Part shown: positions 51,661 through 62,305 of the stretch, one piece after another
Layout of the letters: each line of letters begins with the position of its first letter
Numbering within the stretch: the stretch's first letter is position 1
From: an uncultured Clostridia bacterium
Lineage (GTDB): Bacteria > Bacillota > Clostridia > Oscillospirales > Acutalibacteraceae
NCBI GenBank assembly: GCA_947625785.1
Contig: CANQPS010000005.1
Coordinates: 1 to 64,000, forward strand
Direction of reading: 5' to 3'
DNA: 64,000 nt
Position numbers and translations under genes: made by a program
The notes under the pieces: generated by a model
The model's database searches: none
The model's input: the letters and a program-made list of their open reading frames with translations, nothing else
Told to the model about the DNA's origin: nothing

Positions 51661-53286
51661 ATGTTAAGTGAATATTGGTGGAAAAACATTGTTGTTTATC
51701 AGATTTATCCGAAAAGTTTTCAGGATAGTAATGGCGATGGTATAGGTGATTTAAAAGGTATTATTTCAAGGCTTGATTATCTCGAAAAACTTGGTATAAA
51801 TGCAATATGGCTATCTCCCGTTTGTAAATCTCCCCAAGAGGATAACGGATATGATATATCAGATTATGAAGATATTGATGCTATGTTTGGTACTCTTGAA
51901 GATATGCAAAATCTTATTAAAGAAGCAGATAAGCATAATATTAAGATAATTATGGATTTAGTTCTTAATCATTCATCAGATGAACATATTTGGTTTAAAG
52001 AGGCTAAAAAAAGCATAAATAATCCATATCACGATTATTATATATGGCGTGATGGTGAGGAGGGTAATCCTCCAAACGATATGAAATCTATTTTTGGCGG
52101 TTCGGCTTGGACATATGTTCCTGAACTAAGACAATATTATTTTCACCAATTTGCTGAAAAGCAGCCGGATTTAAATTGGGATAACCCTGTTGTAAGGCAG
52201 GAAATTTACAATATGATTAACAGATGGATAGATAAGGGTGTAGGGGGATTCAGGCTTGATGTCATAGACCAGATTGCCAAAGAGCCGGATAATTTTATTA
52301 CCCAAAACGGACCTATGCTGCACACATATATAAGAGAACTCAGTAAAAACACATTTAAAGGCAATCATTTAATTACTGTTGGAGAGGCTTGGGGTGCTAA
52401 TATCGAAAGAGCCAAATTATATAGTAATCCCGATGGAAGCGAATTTTCTATGGTATTTCAATTCGAGCATATAGCACTTGACCAGCAGGAGGGAAAGGAA
52501 AAATGGGACTTATGCCCTCTTGATTTTATCAAATTAAAAAAAGTTTTATCAAAATGGCAAATCGAATTGCATAATGTTGGTTGGAATAGTCTTTTCTGGA
52601 ATAACCACGACTTACCTCGAATAGTATCCCGTTGGGGTAACGATAAGGAGTATAGGGTAGAGTCCGCTAAGATGCTTGCTACCGTCTTGTACGGTATGGA
52701 GGGTACACCGTATATTTTTCAAGGTGAAGAAATAGGTATGACAAATGCCTCTTATTTTGAATTAGAGGATTATGAAGATATAGAATCTATCAATATGTAT
52801 AAGGAAAGATTAAAAAATGGTTATTCAAAAGAAGAAATTTTAAAATCGCTGCATTGTAAAAGCAGAGATAATGCCCGTACCCCTATGCAATGGGATAGTT
52901 CCGAAAATGCAGGTTTTACAACCGGTAAGCCTTGGTTTAAAGTTAATAAAAATTATAAGGAAATTAATGTCGAACAGGCTATTTCAGATGAAAATTCAAT
53001 ATTTAATTACTATCGTAAACTTATAGCATTTAGAAAGGAAAATCCTATTATCACAAATGGTGATTATACCTTGCTTTATCCTGAACATAAAGAGGTATTT
53101 GCCTATAAAAAAACTTATGAGAACAAAATTTTATATGTAATTTGTAATTTTTACGGAAATATCGTGACAATAGATTTGCCTAATGAATTAGAAAATAAAA
53201 TGCCTGTTATAGCAAATTATAATAACAGCAATTCTATAAACGAATTAAAACCTTATGAGGCAAGAATGTATTTATTGGATAATTAA
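51661..53286 (+). CDS. GH13 alpha-glucosidase (oligo-1,6-glucosidase/trehalose-6-phosphate hydrolase type)
   Basis: 541 residues, normal length for GH13 subfamily 31-like enzymes. Catalytic residues are intact: nucleophile in GGFRLDVID, acid/base in VGEAWG and the third Asp in WNNHD; region I reads DLVLNHSSDEH. The N-terminal WWKNIVVYQIYPKSFQDSNGDGIGDL is typical. It should cleave alpha-1,6 or alpha-1,4 glucosides in the cytosol (no signal peptide). No PTS or transporter gene is next to it, so the substrate is uncertain. It is co-transcribed with the preceding degraded GH13 gene. Confidence 0.92.
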   Translation: MLSEYWWKNIVVYQIYPKSFQDSNGDGIGDLKGIISRLDYLEKLGINAIWLSPVCKSPQEDNGYDISDYEDIDAMFGTLEDMQNLIKEADKHNIKIIMDLVLNHSSDEHIWFKEAKKSINNPYHDYYIWRDGEEGNPPNDMKSIFGGSAWTYVPELRQYYFHQFAEKQPDLNWDNPVVRQEIYNMINRWIDKGVGGFRLDVIDQIAKEPDNFITQNGPMLHTYIRELSKNTFKGNHLITVGEAWGANIERAKLYSNPDGSEFSMVFQFEHIALDQQEGKEKWDLCPLDFIKLKKVLSKWQIELHNVGWNSLFWNNHDLPRIVSRWGNDKEYRVESAKMLATVLYGMEGTPYIFQGEEIGMTNASYFELEDYEDIESINMYKERLKNGYSKEEILKSLHCKSRDNARTPMQWDSSENAGFTTGKPWFKVNKNYKEINVEQAISDENSIFNYYRKLIAFRKENPIITNGDYTLLYPEHKEVFAYKKTYENKILYVICNFYGNIVTIDLPNELENKMPVIANYNNSNSINELKPYEARMYLLDN

Positions 53287-53299
53287 ATTTGTAAAAATT

Positions 53300-53335
53300 A
53301 GGGACAAATAAAATTATTTTATTTGTCCCTTTTTA
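53300..53335 (+). terminator. Terminator of the GH13 operon
   Basis: AGGGACAAATAAA pairs perfectly with TTTATTTGTCCCT, followed by TTTTT. Confidence 0.9.
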
Positions 53336-53354
53336 ATATTTATTAGAAATATAT

Positions 53355-53392
53355 AATCTCCTATGGAATAATTAATACCATAAGAGATTATT
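53355..53392 (-). terminator. Probable terminator of eno
   Basis: AATCTC-C-TATGG pairs with CCATA-A-GAGATT with one internal mismatch; it lies past the eno stop on the minus strand and is followed there by ATATATTTCT. Confidence 0.55.
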
Positions 53393-53414
53393 TTTCATAA
53401 TATATAGAAATGAA

Positions 53415-54728
<1,314 letters not shown>

Positions 54729-54830
54729 TTATTAATTAAAAAATTTGGTACACTGTGTTAATTATTATTGATAAAATATAACAATTTATGTGTTAAACCA
54801 AAATTTACTATTATAAAATATAAAATAATA

Positions 54831-54870
54831 AAAAGATGGCTTAGCTTTGATATAAGCCAAACCATCTTTT
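54831..54870 (-). terminator. Terminator of the pan operon
   Basis: AAAAGATGG and CCATCTTTT pair, with GGCTTA/TAAGCC nested inside; on the minus strand it is followed by TTTTATTATTTT, 16 bases past the panD stop. Confidence 0.85.
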
Positions 54871-54885
54871 AACAAAAATTTATTT

Positions 54886-55269
54886 TTATTTTATTTCGCC
54901 ATATTTTTCATAATTAGCAATCGTTGAAATTTTATTATTTTCATCAACAAACACAACAGTAGGTTTTAATTCTTTTGCTTCGCTGCTGTCAACGGAGCAG
55001 TAAGCTATAATTATAATTTTATCGCCAACTGATACGCATCTTGCGGCAGCACCGTTTAAACAAATAATACCTGAATTTTCTTGTCCTGCAATTGTATATG
55101 TTTCAAAACGATTTCCATTATTTATATCAACAACTTGTACTTTTTCATATTCAAGAATACCCGATGCATCTAAAAGAGCTTTATCAATAGTTATGCTTCC
55201 CACATAATTTAATTCGGCTTGTGTAACGGTAGCCCTATGAATTTTAGCTTTTAACATATTAATCAACAT
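54886..55269 (-). CDS. panD: Aspartate 1-decarboxylase
   Basis: 127 residues. [24 protein letters not shown] is the family start, and the Gly-Ser bond within YVGSITI is the self-cleavage site that gives the pyruvoyl group. RFETYTIAG and GAAARCV follow. It makes beta-alanine for pantothenate. GGGGGTG precedes the ATG at 55269, 15 bases after the panC stop. Last gene of panB-panC-panD. Confidence 0.96.
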   Translation of the reverse strand: MLINMLKAKIHRATVTQAELNYVGSITIDKALLDASGILEYEKVQVVDINNGNRFETYTIAGQENSGIICLNGAAARCVSVGDKIIIIAYCSVDSSEAKELKPTVVFVDENNKISTIANYEKYGEIK

Positions 55270-55284
55270 CGATATTTACACCCC

Positions 55285-56130
55285 CTAAACTGAATATGAA
55301 AAATTATCTATAAGTCTTGTTTTTCCTATTTTAACAGCAATAGCAACAAGAACATCTTTTTCTATTGTTTTAACATTTTCCATAGTTAAGCTGTCCACGA
55401 CAGATACATAATCTATCACAGCGAGTGGTTCTGTATTAATAATTTCTGTTATTTTATCGATAATTTTTTGAGAATTTCTTTCGCCGTTTTCGATTAATGT
55501 CTTACCGTATTTCAGTGATTTGCTCAATATTAGAGCAGCTTGTCTTTCTTTATCTGACAGGTAAGTATTACGAGAACTTTTTGCCAGACCATCAGCTTCT
55601 CTTACGATAGGACAACCTATAATTTTAATATCAATATTAAGGTCATTAACCATTTGTTTAATAACGGCGAGTTGCTGAGCATCTTTTTCGCCAAAATATG
55701 CTTTATCAGGTTTTACAATATTAAATAATTTCGATACAACAGTACAGACACCTCTAAAATGTATTGGTCTGCTTTTACCGCACAGATTATTTGTAAGTCC
55801 ATTCATATCAACGAATGAACAGAAATTATTTGAATACATTTCTTCCGGTTGTGGGTGAAAAATTAAATCGGCACCGGTTTTTTCGCATAGTATAGCATCT
55901 TTTTCCAAATCTCTCGGATAGCTTTCTAAATCTTCATTAGGAGAAAATTGCATAGGATTTACAAATATACTTACAACAGTTTTATCATTTTGTGATACGG
56001 ACTTTGCGATAAGGCTTTGATGACCTTCGTGTAAATAACCCATAGTAGGCACAAATCCAACAGTAAGATTTTGTTTTTTCCATTCTGATACAATGGTTCT
56101 GACTTCATTTATAGTTGTAACTATTTGCAT
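55285..56130 (-). CDS. panC: Pantothenate synthetase
   Basis: 281 residues. The HIGH-like signature GFVPTMGYLHEGHQSL, VVSIFVNPMQF, FRGVCTVVSKLFNI, YFGEKDAQQLAVI and SSRNTYLS are all in place. It ligates pantoate and beta-alanine with ATP. Middle gene of the pan operon, 17 bases after panB. Confidence 0.97.
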   Translation of the reverse strand: MQIVTTINEVRTIVSEWKKQNLTVGFVPTMGYLHEGHQSLIAKSVSQNDKTVVSIFVNPMQFSPNEDLESYPRDLEKDAILCEKTGADLIFHPQPEEMYSNNFCSFVDMNGLTNNLCGKSRPIHFRGVCTVVSKLFNIVKPDKAYFGEKDAQQLAVIKQMVNDLNIDIKIIGCPIVREADGLAKSSRNTYLSDKERQAALILSKSLKYGKTLIENGERNSQKIIDKITEIINTEPLAVIDYVSVVDSLTMENVKTIEKDVLVAIAVKIGKTRLIDNFSYSV

Positions 56131-56147
56131 TTTAAAACACCTCTGAA

Positions 56148-56975
56148 TTAATATAACTTATCAATAATATCTTCATTTATAGTATATATGTTTTTTTCGG
56201 TAGGAAAGGACATATTTTTTACATCATTATCATATTGTTTAAATGCAGAAAGCATATTTTCGCCGATATGTGCATATTGTTTAACAAACTTAGGTGAAAA
56301 ATCCATATACATATCAAGCATATCTTGATATACAAGTACTTGACCATCGCAATATCTGCCCGCACCAATACCAATAGTTGGAATCTTGACGGTTTCGGTG
56401 ATAATTTGTGCTAATTTTTCGGGAACACATTCAAGAACTATCGCAAAAGCTCCTGCCATCTCTAAATCTCTGGCAGATTGTATAAGCTGTTTAGCCTGTT
56501 CAAGTGTTTTTCCCTGAACTTTGAAACCGCCAAATGTATTAATTGACTGAGGAGTTAATCCTAAATGTCCCATAACCGGTATAGAGGCTTTAACAATAGC
56601 CTTAATTTGTGGCACAAAATCTGAACCACCTTCTAATTTAACGGCTTGTGCGTGACCTTCTTTAATAAGGCGGCCTGCATTTCTGACGGCGTCTTCGACG
56701 CTTACCTGATATGACATAAACGGCATATCGGTGACAATAAGAGCATTTTTTGCACCTCTTGCAACAGCGGCACTATGATGTATCATATCTTCCATAGTAA
56801 CAGACAATGTATCCTCATATCCAAGTATAACATTGCCAAGAGAATCGCCTACAAGTATTGAATTAATTCCGGCTTCATCTACAAGTTTAGCGGTTGAATA
56901 GTCATAAGCAGTAAGCATACTTAGTTTTTCGCCTTTTTCCTTGGCATTTTTAAAAGTAGTAACAGTGTTTTTCAT
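56148..56975 (-). CDS. panB: 3-methyl-2-oxobutanoate hydroxymethyltransferase
   Basis: 275 residues from the ATG at 56975 ([12 protein letters not shown]), with GGAGG upstream. [44 protein letters not shown] and [20 protein letters not shown] are typical PanB motifs. It makes ketopantoate from ketoisovalerate and methylene-tetrahydrofolate. The ketopantoate reductase gene (panE) is not in the window. First gene of the operon. Confidence 0.97.
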   Translation of the reverse strand: MKNTVTTFKNAKEKGEKLSMLTAYDYSTAKLVDEAGINSILVGDSLGNVILGYEDTLSVTMEDMIHHSAAVARGAKNALIVTDMPFMSYQVSVEDAVRNAGRLIKEGHAQAVKLEGGSDFVPQIKAIVKASIPVMGHLGLTPQSINTFGGFKVQGKTLEQAKQLIQSARDLEMAGAFAIVLECVPEKLAQIITETVKIPTIGIGAGRYCDGQVLVYQDMLDMYMDFSPKFVKQYAHIGENMLSAFKQYDNDVKNMSFPTEKNIYTINEDIIDKLY

Positions 56976-57031
56976 AAAATTTCCTCCAAACACAAAGGTA
57001 CAATTCCTTAAAAGGATATCATCCAAAGCAG

Positions 57032-57060
57032 ATTATAACACATAGGTTTATTAAAATCAA
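57032..57060 (-). promoter_or_regulatory. Promoter of the pan operon
   Basis: On the minus strand TTGATT (57060-57055), 17-base spacer and TATAAT (57037-57032). Only about 25 bases lie between it and the repeat array. Confidence 0.65.
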
Positions 57061-57085
57061 TTTAAAAAATATAAAAGTTCTCTTA

Positions 57086-57564
57086 ATAAGGGTTCCACCC
57101 TTAACCCGCAAGCCTTTTGAAAAAGGCTTGACCGAAAACTTTTGCTTTAAAAAAGTAAAAAGTTTTTGAGAGTTTTAAGAGAACTTTTTTCAAAAAGTTC
57201 TCTTAACGGGTCGAGGGCAGAGCCCTCGTGGTGGCGGGGCTTTGCCCCACACCCCATAAGGGTTTCACCCTTAACCCACAAGCCTTTTGAAAAAGGCTTG
57301 ACCGAAAACTTTTGCATTAAAAACAAAAGTTTTTGAAAGTTTTAAGAGAACTTTTTCCAAAAAGTTCTCTTAACGGGTCGAGGGCAGAGCCCTCGTGGCG
57401 GCGGGGCTTTGCCCCACGCCCCATAAGGGTTCCACCCTTAACCCGCAAGCCTTTTGAAAAAGGCTTGACCGAAAACTTTTGCGTTAAAAATAAAAGTTTT
57501 TGAAAATTTTAAGAGAACTTTTTTCAAAAAGTTCTCTTAATGGGGTGTGGGGCGAAGCCCCGCC
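57086..57564. repeat. Nearly three tandem copies of a hairpin-rich repeat unit of about 168 bp
   Basis: Units start at 57086, 57256 and 57423 (lengths 170 and 167; the third is incomplete). Each unit is a chain of perfect small hairpins: AAGGGT-ACCCTT, AAGCCTTT-AAAGGCTT, AAAACTTTTG-CAAAAGTTTT (best in unit 2), TTAAGAGAACTTTT-AAAAAGTTCTCTTAA, GAGGGC-GCCCTC and GGGGC-GCCCC. Copies differ by point changes and by a few A/T bases. The third unit ends with TGGGGTGTGGGGCGAAGCCCC, which is the inverted form of the GGGGCTTTGCCCCACACCCCA end of unit 1. The bases just before unit 1 (AGTTCTCTTAA) repeat the fourth hairpin's arm. No frame is open through it. It lies between the divergent pan and glnA promoters. 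Confidence 0.9.
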
Positions 57565-57650
57565 AGTATAGAAAAAATAAACATATTTTATTAATTGATT
57601 GAATAAAAAGTAGTTTAACTTATCAAATTTTTATAAATCCCCAAAAAGTA

Positions 57651-57679
57651 TTGACAAACGACTAAAAAATAGCTATAAT
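57651..57679 (+). promoter_or_regulatory. Consensus promoter of glnA
   Basis: TTGACA (57651-57656), 17-base spacer, TATAAT (57674-57679). The transcript should begin near 57686, six bases before the first leader hairpin. Confidence 0.88.
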
Positions 57680-57691
57680 ACTATCATAACA

Positions 57692-57746
57692 ACAGCAATG
57701 GCGCTGTGAGACTATGGCAGTTTCACAGTGTCATTTTGCTTTTTAT
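57692..57746 (+). promoter_or_regulatory. glnA leader: hexaloop hairpin overlapping an intrinsic terminator (ANTAR-type)
   Basis: ACAGC (57692-57696) pairs with GCTGT (57703-57707) around the hexaloop AATGGC, which has A at position 1 and G at position 4. A second hairpin, GTGAGAC/GTTTCAC, also displays ATGGC in its loop. Both conflict with a terminator: AATGGCGCTGTGA (57697-57709) pairs with TCACAGTGTCATT (57723-57735), followed by TTGCTTTTTAT. Such mutually exclusive dual hairpin/terminator leaders are the known targets of ANTAR-domain antiterminators. The protein itself is not in the window. Confidence 0.7.
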
Positions 57747-57798
57747 AAGACAATTAAGTTGTTAGATTAAAAATTTATTTTGGATTGGAGTTTTTATA

Positions 57799-59889
57799 AT
57801 GGCAAATGTTCCTGAATTATTTGGTAGTAATGTTTTCGGCGATAGCGTTATGAAGGAAAGACTTCCAAAGGAAACTTATAAGGCTTTAAAGAAAACTATT
57901 TCGGAAGGTAAATCTTTGGATATTAGTGTTGCTAATGTTGTAGCTAATGCTATGAAAGATTGGGCCATTGAAAAAGGTGCTACACATTTTACACACTGGT
58001 TTCAGCCTATGACGGGTATAACAGCAGAAAAGCACGACAGTTTTATTTCTCCAACAACAGATGGTAAAGTAATAATGGAATTCTCAGGTAAGGAACTTAT
58101 TAAAGGAGAACCTGATGCATCAAGTTTTCCATCAGGTGGTACTCGTGCTACATTTGAAGCAAGAGGATATACTGTTTGGGATCCTACATCTTATGCGTTT
58201 ATAAAAGACGGCTCACTTTGTATTCCAACATTATTTTGTTCATATACCGGTGATGTTCTTGATAAGAAAACTCCGTTGCTTCGTTCGATGGATGTTATAG
58301 ATAAAGAGGCTAAAAGATTACTCGCAATTCTCGGAAATAATGTAGAGGGTAGAGTTGTTACAACAGTAGGTCCGGAACAAGAATATTTCCTTATAGATAA
58401 AAAGTTATATGACAAAAGAAAAGACCTTATTTTCTGTGGAAGAACACTTTTCGGTGCGAAAGCTCCAAAAGGTCAAGAGTTGGAAGACCATTATTTCGGT
58501 GCTATTAAACCAAGAATTTCGGCATTTATGAAAGAGTTAGACGAGGAACTCTGGAAGTTAGGTATTCTTGCTAAAACAAAACATAATGAAGTTGCCCCGG
58601 CTCAACACGAACTCGCACCTATTTTCTCAACGACAAATATTGCGTCAGACCATAATCAACTTACAATGGAAATGCTTAAATCTGTTGCACTTAGACACGG
58701 TCTTGTATGTCTGCTTCACGAAAAACCATTTGCAGGTATTAATGGTAGTGGTAAGCATAATAACTGGTCAATATCTACTTCAAAAGAAAATTTGCTTGAA
58801 CCGGGAAAAGACCCATATAATAATACACAATTCCTTGTAATGCTTGCTGCAATTGTCAAGGGTGTTGATGAACATCAAGAGCTATTAAGAGTTTCCGTAG
58901 CAAGTGCGGGTAATGACCATCGTCTTGGTGCTAATGAAGCTCCTCCGGCTATTATTTCTATATTCCTTGGTGATGAGCTGACAGATATAGTTAATGCTAT
59001 TGTTGATGGAAGAGAATATGTAAAGAAATCTGAAAGTAAAATGGAATTAGGTGTAAGTTCAGTTCCAACATTTACCAGAGATAATACAGACCGTAACCGT
59101 ACATCACCATTTGCATTTACCGGAAATAAGTTTGAATTCAGAATGTTAGGTTCATCAGTAAATATCGCTTGTCCTAATATTATCTTAAACACAATCGTTG
59201 CAGAACAATTTACACAATTTGCAGAGGAACTTGAAGGTGCTGAAGATGTAGAAAAGGCTGCAAGAGATTTAATCAAAAGAGTATTTACAGAACATAAGAG
59301 AATTATCTTTAATGGTGACGGCTATACAGACGAATGGGTTGCTGAGGCAGAAAAGAGAGGTCTTTATAACTTAAAGAGTATGCCGGAAGCACTTCCTCAT
59401 TATATAACAGATAAGAGTATTAATTTATTTGTTAAGCACGATGTTTATACAGCAAGAGAAATGCACGCAAGATATGAAATTCAACTTGAAGATTATTGTA
59501 AGATTATCAATATTGAGGCTCTTACAATGCTCGATATGGCTAAAAAAGATATTTTCCCTGCTGTATCTGCTTACACTAAGGAGCTTTCTGATTCTATTCT
59601 TGCTAAAAAGTCAGTTTGCGGAGATATGGTTTGCGATGCTGAAATTGATTTGGTTAAGAAATTATCTGCATTACTTTCTGACTTCTATGCAAAGATAAAA
59701 GTACTTGAAGATGCTGTTATCAATGCTGCAACAGTTGAAGGTGATATTGCTAAAAAATCTATGTATTATAGAAATAGCGTATTTGCTTCTATGCAGGAAC
59801 TTCGTGCAGTAGCAGATGAACTTGAAACCCTTACATCTGGTAAGGATTGGCCATTCCCAACATACGGCGAATTGTTATTTAATGTTTGA
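57799..59889 (+). CDS. glnN: Glutamine synthetase type III
   Basis: 696 residues, the large GSIII form (GSI and GSII are 350-470). [77 protein letters not shown] and [18 protein letters not shown] (active-site segments of GSIII) are seen. It makes glutamine from glutamate, ammonium and ATP in the cytosol. It precedes the ammonium channel fused to PII, and both leaders share the same hexaloop element, so they are probably induced together by nitrogen state. Confidence 0.95.
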   Translation: MANVPELFGSNVFGDSVMKERLPKETYKALKKTISEGKSLDISVANVVANAMKDWAIEKGATHFTHWFQPMTGITAEKHDSFISPTTDGKVIMEFSGKELIKGEPDASSFPSGGTRATFEARGYTVWDPTSYAFIKDGSLCIPTLFCSYTGDVLDKKTPLLRSMDVIDKEAKRLLAILGNNVEGRVVTTVGPEQEYFLIDKKLYDKRKDLIFCGRTLFGAKAPKGQELEDHYFGAIKPRISAFMKELDEELWKLGILAKTKHNEVAPAQHELAPIFSTTNIASDHNQLTMEMLKSVALRHGLVCLLHEKPFAGINGSGKHNNWSISTSKENLLEPGKDPYNNTQFLVMLAAIVKGVDEHQELLRVSVASAGNDHRLGANEAPPAIISIFLGDELTDIVNAIVDGREYVKKSESKMELGVSSVPTFTRDNTDRNRTSPFAFTGNKFEFRMLGSSVNIACPNIILNTIVAEQFTQFAEELEGAEDVEKAARDLIKRVFTEHKRIIFNGDGYTDEWVAEAEKRGLYNLKSMPEALPHYITDKSINLFVKHDVYTAREMHARYEIQLEDYCKIINIEALTMLDMAKKDIFPAVSAYTKELSDSILAKKSVCGDMVCDAEIDLVKKLSALLSDFYAKIKVLEDAVINAATVEGDIAKKSMYYRNSVFASMQELRAVADELETLTSGKDWPFPTYGELLFNV

Positions 59890-59938
59890 TTATTAATAAA
59901 GTATTAAAAAACATTTAAAAAGTGTTTTTATAAATATT

Positions 59939-60002
59939 ACACAATGGTGTGTATTTGCTGAGATATAAAATTATTCTCAGCCAATACGCACCTATATTTT
60001 TT
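59939..60002 (+). promoter_or_regulatory. amt leader: hexaloop hairpin overlapping an intrinsic terminator (ANTAR-type)
   Basis: ACAC (59939-59942) and GTGT (59949-59952) close the hexaloop AATGGT, again A at 1 and G at 4. It excludes the terminator in which GGTGTGTATT (59946-59955) pairs with AATACGCACC (59983-59992) and GCTGAGA with TCTCAGC, followed by TATATTTTTT. The ribosome site GGAGGGA comes right after. The design matches the glnA leader though the stems differ in sequence. Confidence 0.7.
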
Positions 60003-60016
60003 GGAGGGATTTTGTT

Positions 60017-61732
60017 ATGGCAACATTAACAATCGGAGGTGTTTGGTTTCTGATTGGTGCACTGCTTGTATTCTTTATGCAATGCGGATTTGCAATGGTT
60101 GAAACCGGTTTTACAAGGGCTAAAAATGCCGGTAATATTATAATGAAAAACCTTATGGATTTCTGTATTGGTACAGTAATGTTCATAATTATAGGTTTTG
60201 GTTTAATGTTTGGCGAAGATGCACTAAGCGGTTTTCTCGGACTTCCGACTATGGGAATTTTTAATAACTGGGAAAATTTTGATTGGTCTAATTTTATATT
60301 TAACCTTGTATTCTGTGCTACAACGGCTACAATAGTTTCGGGTGCTGTTGCAGAGCGTACAAAATTTAGTGCATATTGTGTTTACAGTGCAATAATCAGT
60401 GCAGTTATTTATCCTATTGAGGCACATTGGATATGGGGCGGCGGTTGGCTGTCTAAAATTGGATTTGTAGATTTTGCCGGTTCTTGTGCAATACATATGG
60501 TTGGTGGTATTGCAGCCTTGATTGCAGCTATTATCCTTGGACCTCGTATAGGTAAGTTTGCTAAAGATAAGAAAACAGGCAAAGTTGTTCCAAAGGCTAT
60601 ACCGGGACATAGTTTAACACTTGGTGCATTAGGTGTATTTATCCTTTGGTTTGCTTGGTACGGATTTAACGGTGCAGCAGCAAATAGTGACGCACATCTT
60701 GCACAAGTATTTGTTACTACTACAATATCTCCTGCTGTTGCGACTTGTGTAACAATGATTGTTACTTGGATTAAGCACGGTAAACCTGATGTTTCTATGT
60801 CACTTAACGCTTCATTAGCAGGCTTAGTTGCTATTACAGCACCTTGTGCTGATGTAGATGCACTTTCTTCCATTATAATTGGTGCAGTTTCAGGTGTATT
60901 AGTAGTATTTGGTGTTTGGTTATTAGACTATGTTTTAAAGGTAGATGACCCTGTTGGTGCTGTTGCCGTTCACGGATTTAACGGTGTATGGGGTACAATT
61001 GCAGTAGGACTTTTTGCAAATGGTAAAGGTCAGAATGGTATTACAGGTTTATTCTATGGTGGTGGTTTCCATCAACTTGGTATCCAGCTTATTGGACTTG
61101 TTTCAGTAGCAGCTTGGGCTGTTGTTACAACAACAATTATGTTCCTTGTAATTAAGCATACTATGGGCTTCAGAGCTTCAAGAGAAGAGGAAATTCGTGG
61201 TCTCGACATTACAGAACACGGTATTGCCAATGCTTATGCAGACTTTATGCCTAATATTCCGAGTATTCTTACCGGCGAAACAAGCGAAAATTCTAAGAAA
61301 GATAAGAAAGTTTCTGTTACGGAGGCTGTTCCTGTACAGCTTGTTACAGATGCTAATAAAACAGTTGCCTCTGATGTTAAGTTAACGAAGATTGATATAA
61401 TTTTGAAACAAAGTAAGTTTGAAGAACTAAAATCTGCACTTACAGATATGGGTATTACAGGTATGACGGTAACACAAGTACTTGGCTGCGGTGTACAGAA
61501 GGGCAGAACACAATATTATCGTGGTGTTGAGGTCGAGATGAACCTGCTGCCAAAAGTTCAAGTTGAAATTGTTGTGTCAAAAATACCTGTTGAATCAGTT
61601 ATAGATACGGCTCTCAAAGTTCTATATACAGGCAACATTGGTGACGGAAAAATATTCGTTTACAATGTTGAAGATGTAATTAAAGTCAGAACTGGTGAGA
61701 GAGGCGTGGCAGCTTTACAAGATTCTAACTAA
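60017..61732 (+). CDS. amt: Ammonium transporter with fused C-terminal PII signalling domain
   Basis: 571 residues. Residues 1-400 are an Amt channel with eleven TM segments (GFAMVETGFTRAKNAGNIIMKN, AHWIWGGGWL, DFAGSCAIHMVGG, GFNGAAANSD, the pore histidines in AVHGFNGVWGT and FHQLG). A linker of about 50 residues leads to a PII (GlnB/GlnK-like) domain (about 455-565: KIDIILKQSKFEELKSALTDMGI, VQKGRTQYYRGVEVEMNLLPKVQVEIVV, GDGKIFVYNVEDVIKVRTGERG). The T-loop position of the uridylylated Tyr (usually in GAEY) is Val here (GVEV). The fused domain probably gates the channel by ATP/ADP and 2-oxoglutarate. Confidence 0.93.
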   Translation: MATLTIGGVWFLIGALLVFFMQCGFAMVETGFTRAKNAGNIIMKNLMDFCIGTVMFIIIGFGLMFGEDALSGFLGLPTMGIFNNWENFDWSNFIFNLVFCATTATIVSGAVAERTKFSAYCVYSAIISAVIYPIEAHWIWGGGWLSKIGFVDFAGSCAIHMVGGIAALIAAIILGPRIGKFAKDKKTGKVVPKAIPGHSLTLGALGVFILWFAWYGFNGAAANSDAHLAQVFVTTTISPAVATCVTMIVTWIKHGKPDVSMSLNASLAGLVAITAPCADVDALSSIIIGAVSGVLVVFGVWLLDYVLKVDDPVGAVAVHGFNGVWGTIAVGLFANGKGQNGITGLFYGGGFHQLGIQLIGLVSVAAWAVVTTTIMFLVIKHTMGFRASREEEIRGLDITEHGIANAYADFMPNIPSILTGETSENSKKDKKVSVTEAVPVQLVTDANKTVASDVKLTKIDIILKQSKFEELKSALTDMGITGMTVTQVLGCGVQKGRTQYYRGVEVEMNLLPKVQVEIVVSKIPVESVIDTALKVLYTGNIGDGKIFVYNVEDVIKVRTGERGVAALQDSN

Positions 61733-61768
61733 GATTATTCCTTAAAAACATAAATTTACCTCAAAACA

Positions 61769-61812
61769 AAAATTATCCACTGTTATTTTAACAGTGGATA
61801 ATTTGTTTTGCA
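61769..61812 (+). terminator. Terminator after amt
   Basis: AAATTATCCACTGTTA pairs perfectly with TAACAGTGGATAATTT around a 3-base loop, followed by GTTTTG. Confidence 0.88.
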
Positions 61813-61878
61813 ACGGTTACTAAAATTGAATAAAATACTGCGATTTGACTGTATATATTGAAATTTTATAAATGGTGC

Positions 61879-61907
61879 TTGACTTTTTAAAATGTTTGAT
61901 ATATAAT
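61879..61907 (+). promoter_or_regulatory. Promoter of the T-box-metG unit
   Basis: TTGACT (61879-61884), 17-base spacer, TATAAT (61902-61907). Confidence 0.8.
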
Positions 61908-61911
61908 CTTA

Positions 61912-62221
61912 AAAAATGTTATATATCAACGGCTTAGAAAAGAAGAGTAGATAATTATTATTTGTTTAAGAGAGCCTTATTTTGCTGTGATTAGGGTACA
62001 ATATATTTATCGAAAATGGTCTTGGAGCTTCATATCTGATTGCTTGTATATGCCAAGTGTTAGGGTATGACGGAGTAATTTCCGTTAAGAGATTAAAGTA
62101 TTACTATTTGAAAAGTTGTACTTATTGAGGTGTATATTGTAAAATGTACATAAATTAAGGTGGTAACACGGAGTGAGTAGCTTTCGTCCTTTTAATATGG
62201 GCGAAAGTTTTTTTATTTTTT
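61912..62221 (+). promoter_or_regulatory. T-box riboswitch upstream of metG
   Basis: The long leader ends with the T-box sequence AAGGTGGTAACACGG (62157-62171), then a terminator CTTTCGTCC/GGGCGAAAG (62181-62207) with a run of seven T and more. A stem III-like hairpin ACGGA/TCCGT lies upstream. AGAGAGCC near 61969 may mark stem I. T-box leaders read uncharged tRNA by a specifier codon; a Met codon is expected from the gene, but I could not assign its position with confidence. Confidence 0.88.
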
Positions 62222-62305
62222 GGAGGTGATTTTTGCAGTATAAAATTATACAGTATTAGTAAAAATCATTATATTAAGTAAGATTAAATTTTGGAGGATA
62301 AAAAA

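Noticed and set aside
57086-57564. CRISPR array
   Set aside because: Units of about 168 bp are tandem and contiguous with no variable spacers, and no cas genes are nearby.
58875-59276. Minus-strand open frame inside the glutamine synthetase gene
   Set aside because: It is a shadow of the GSIII coding sequence; its composition mirrors the opposite strand's codon pattern.
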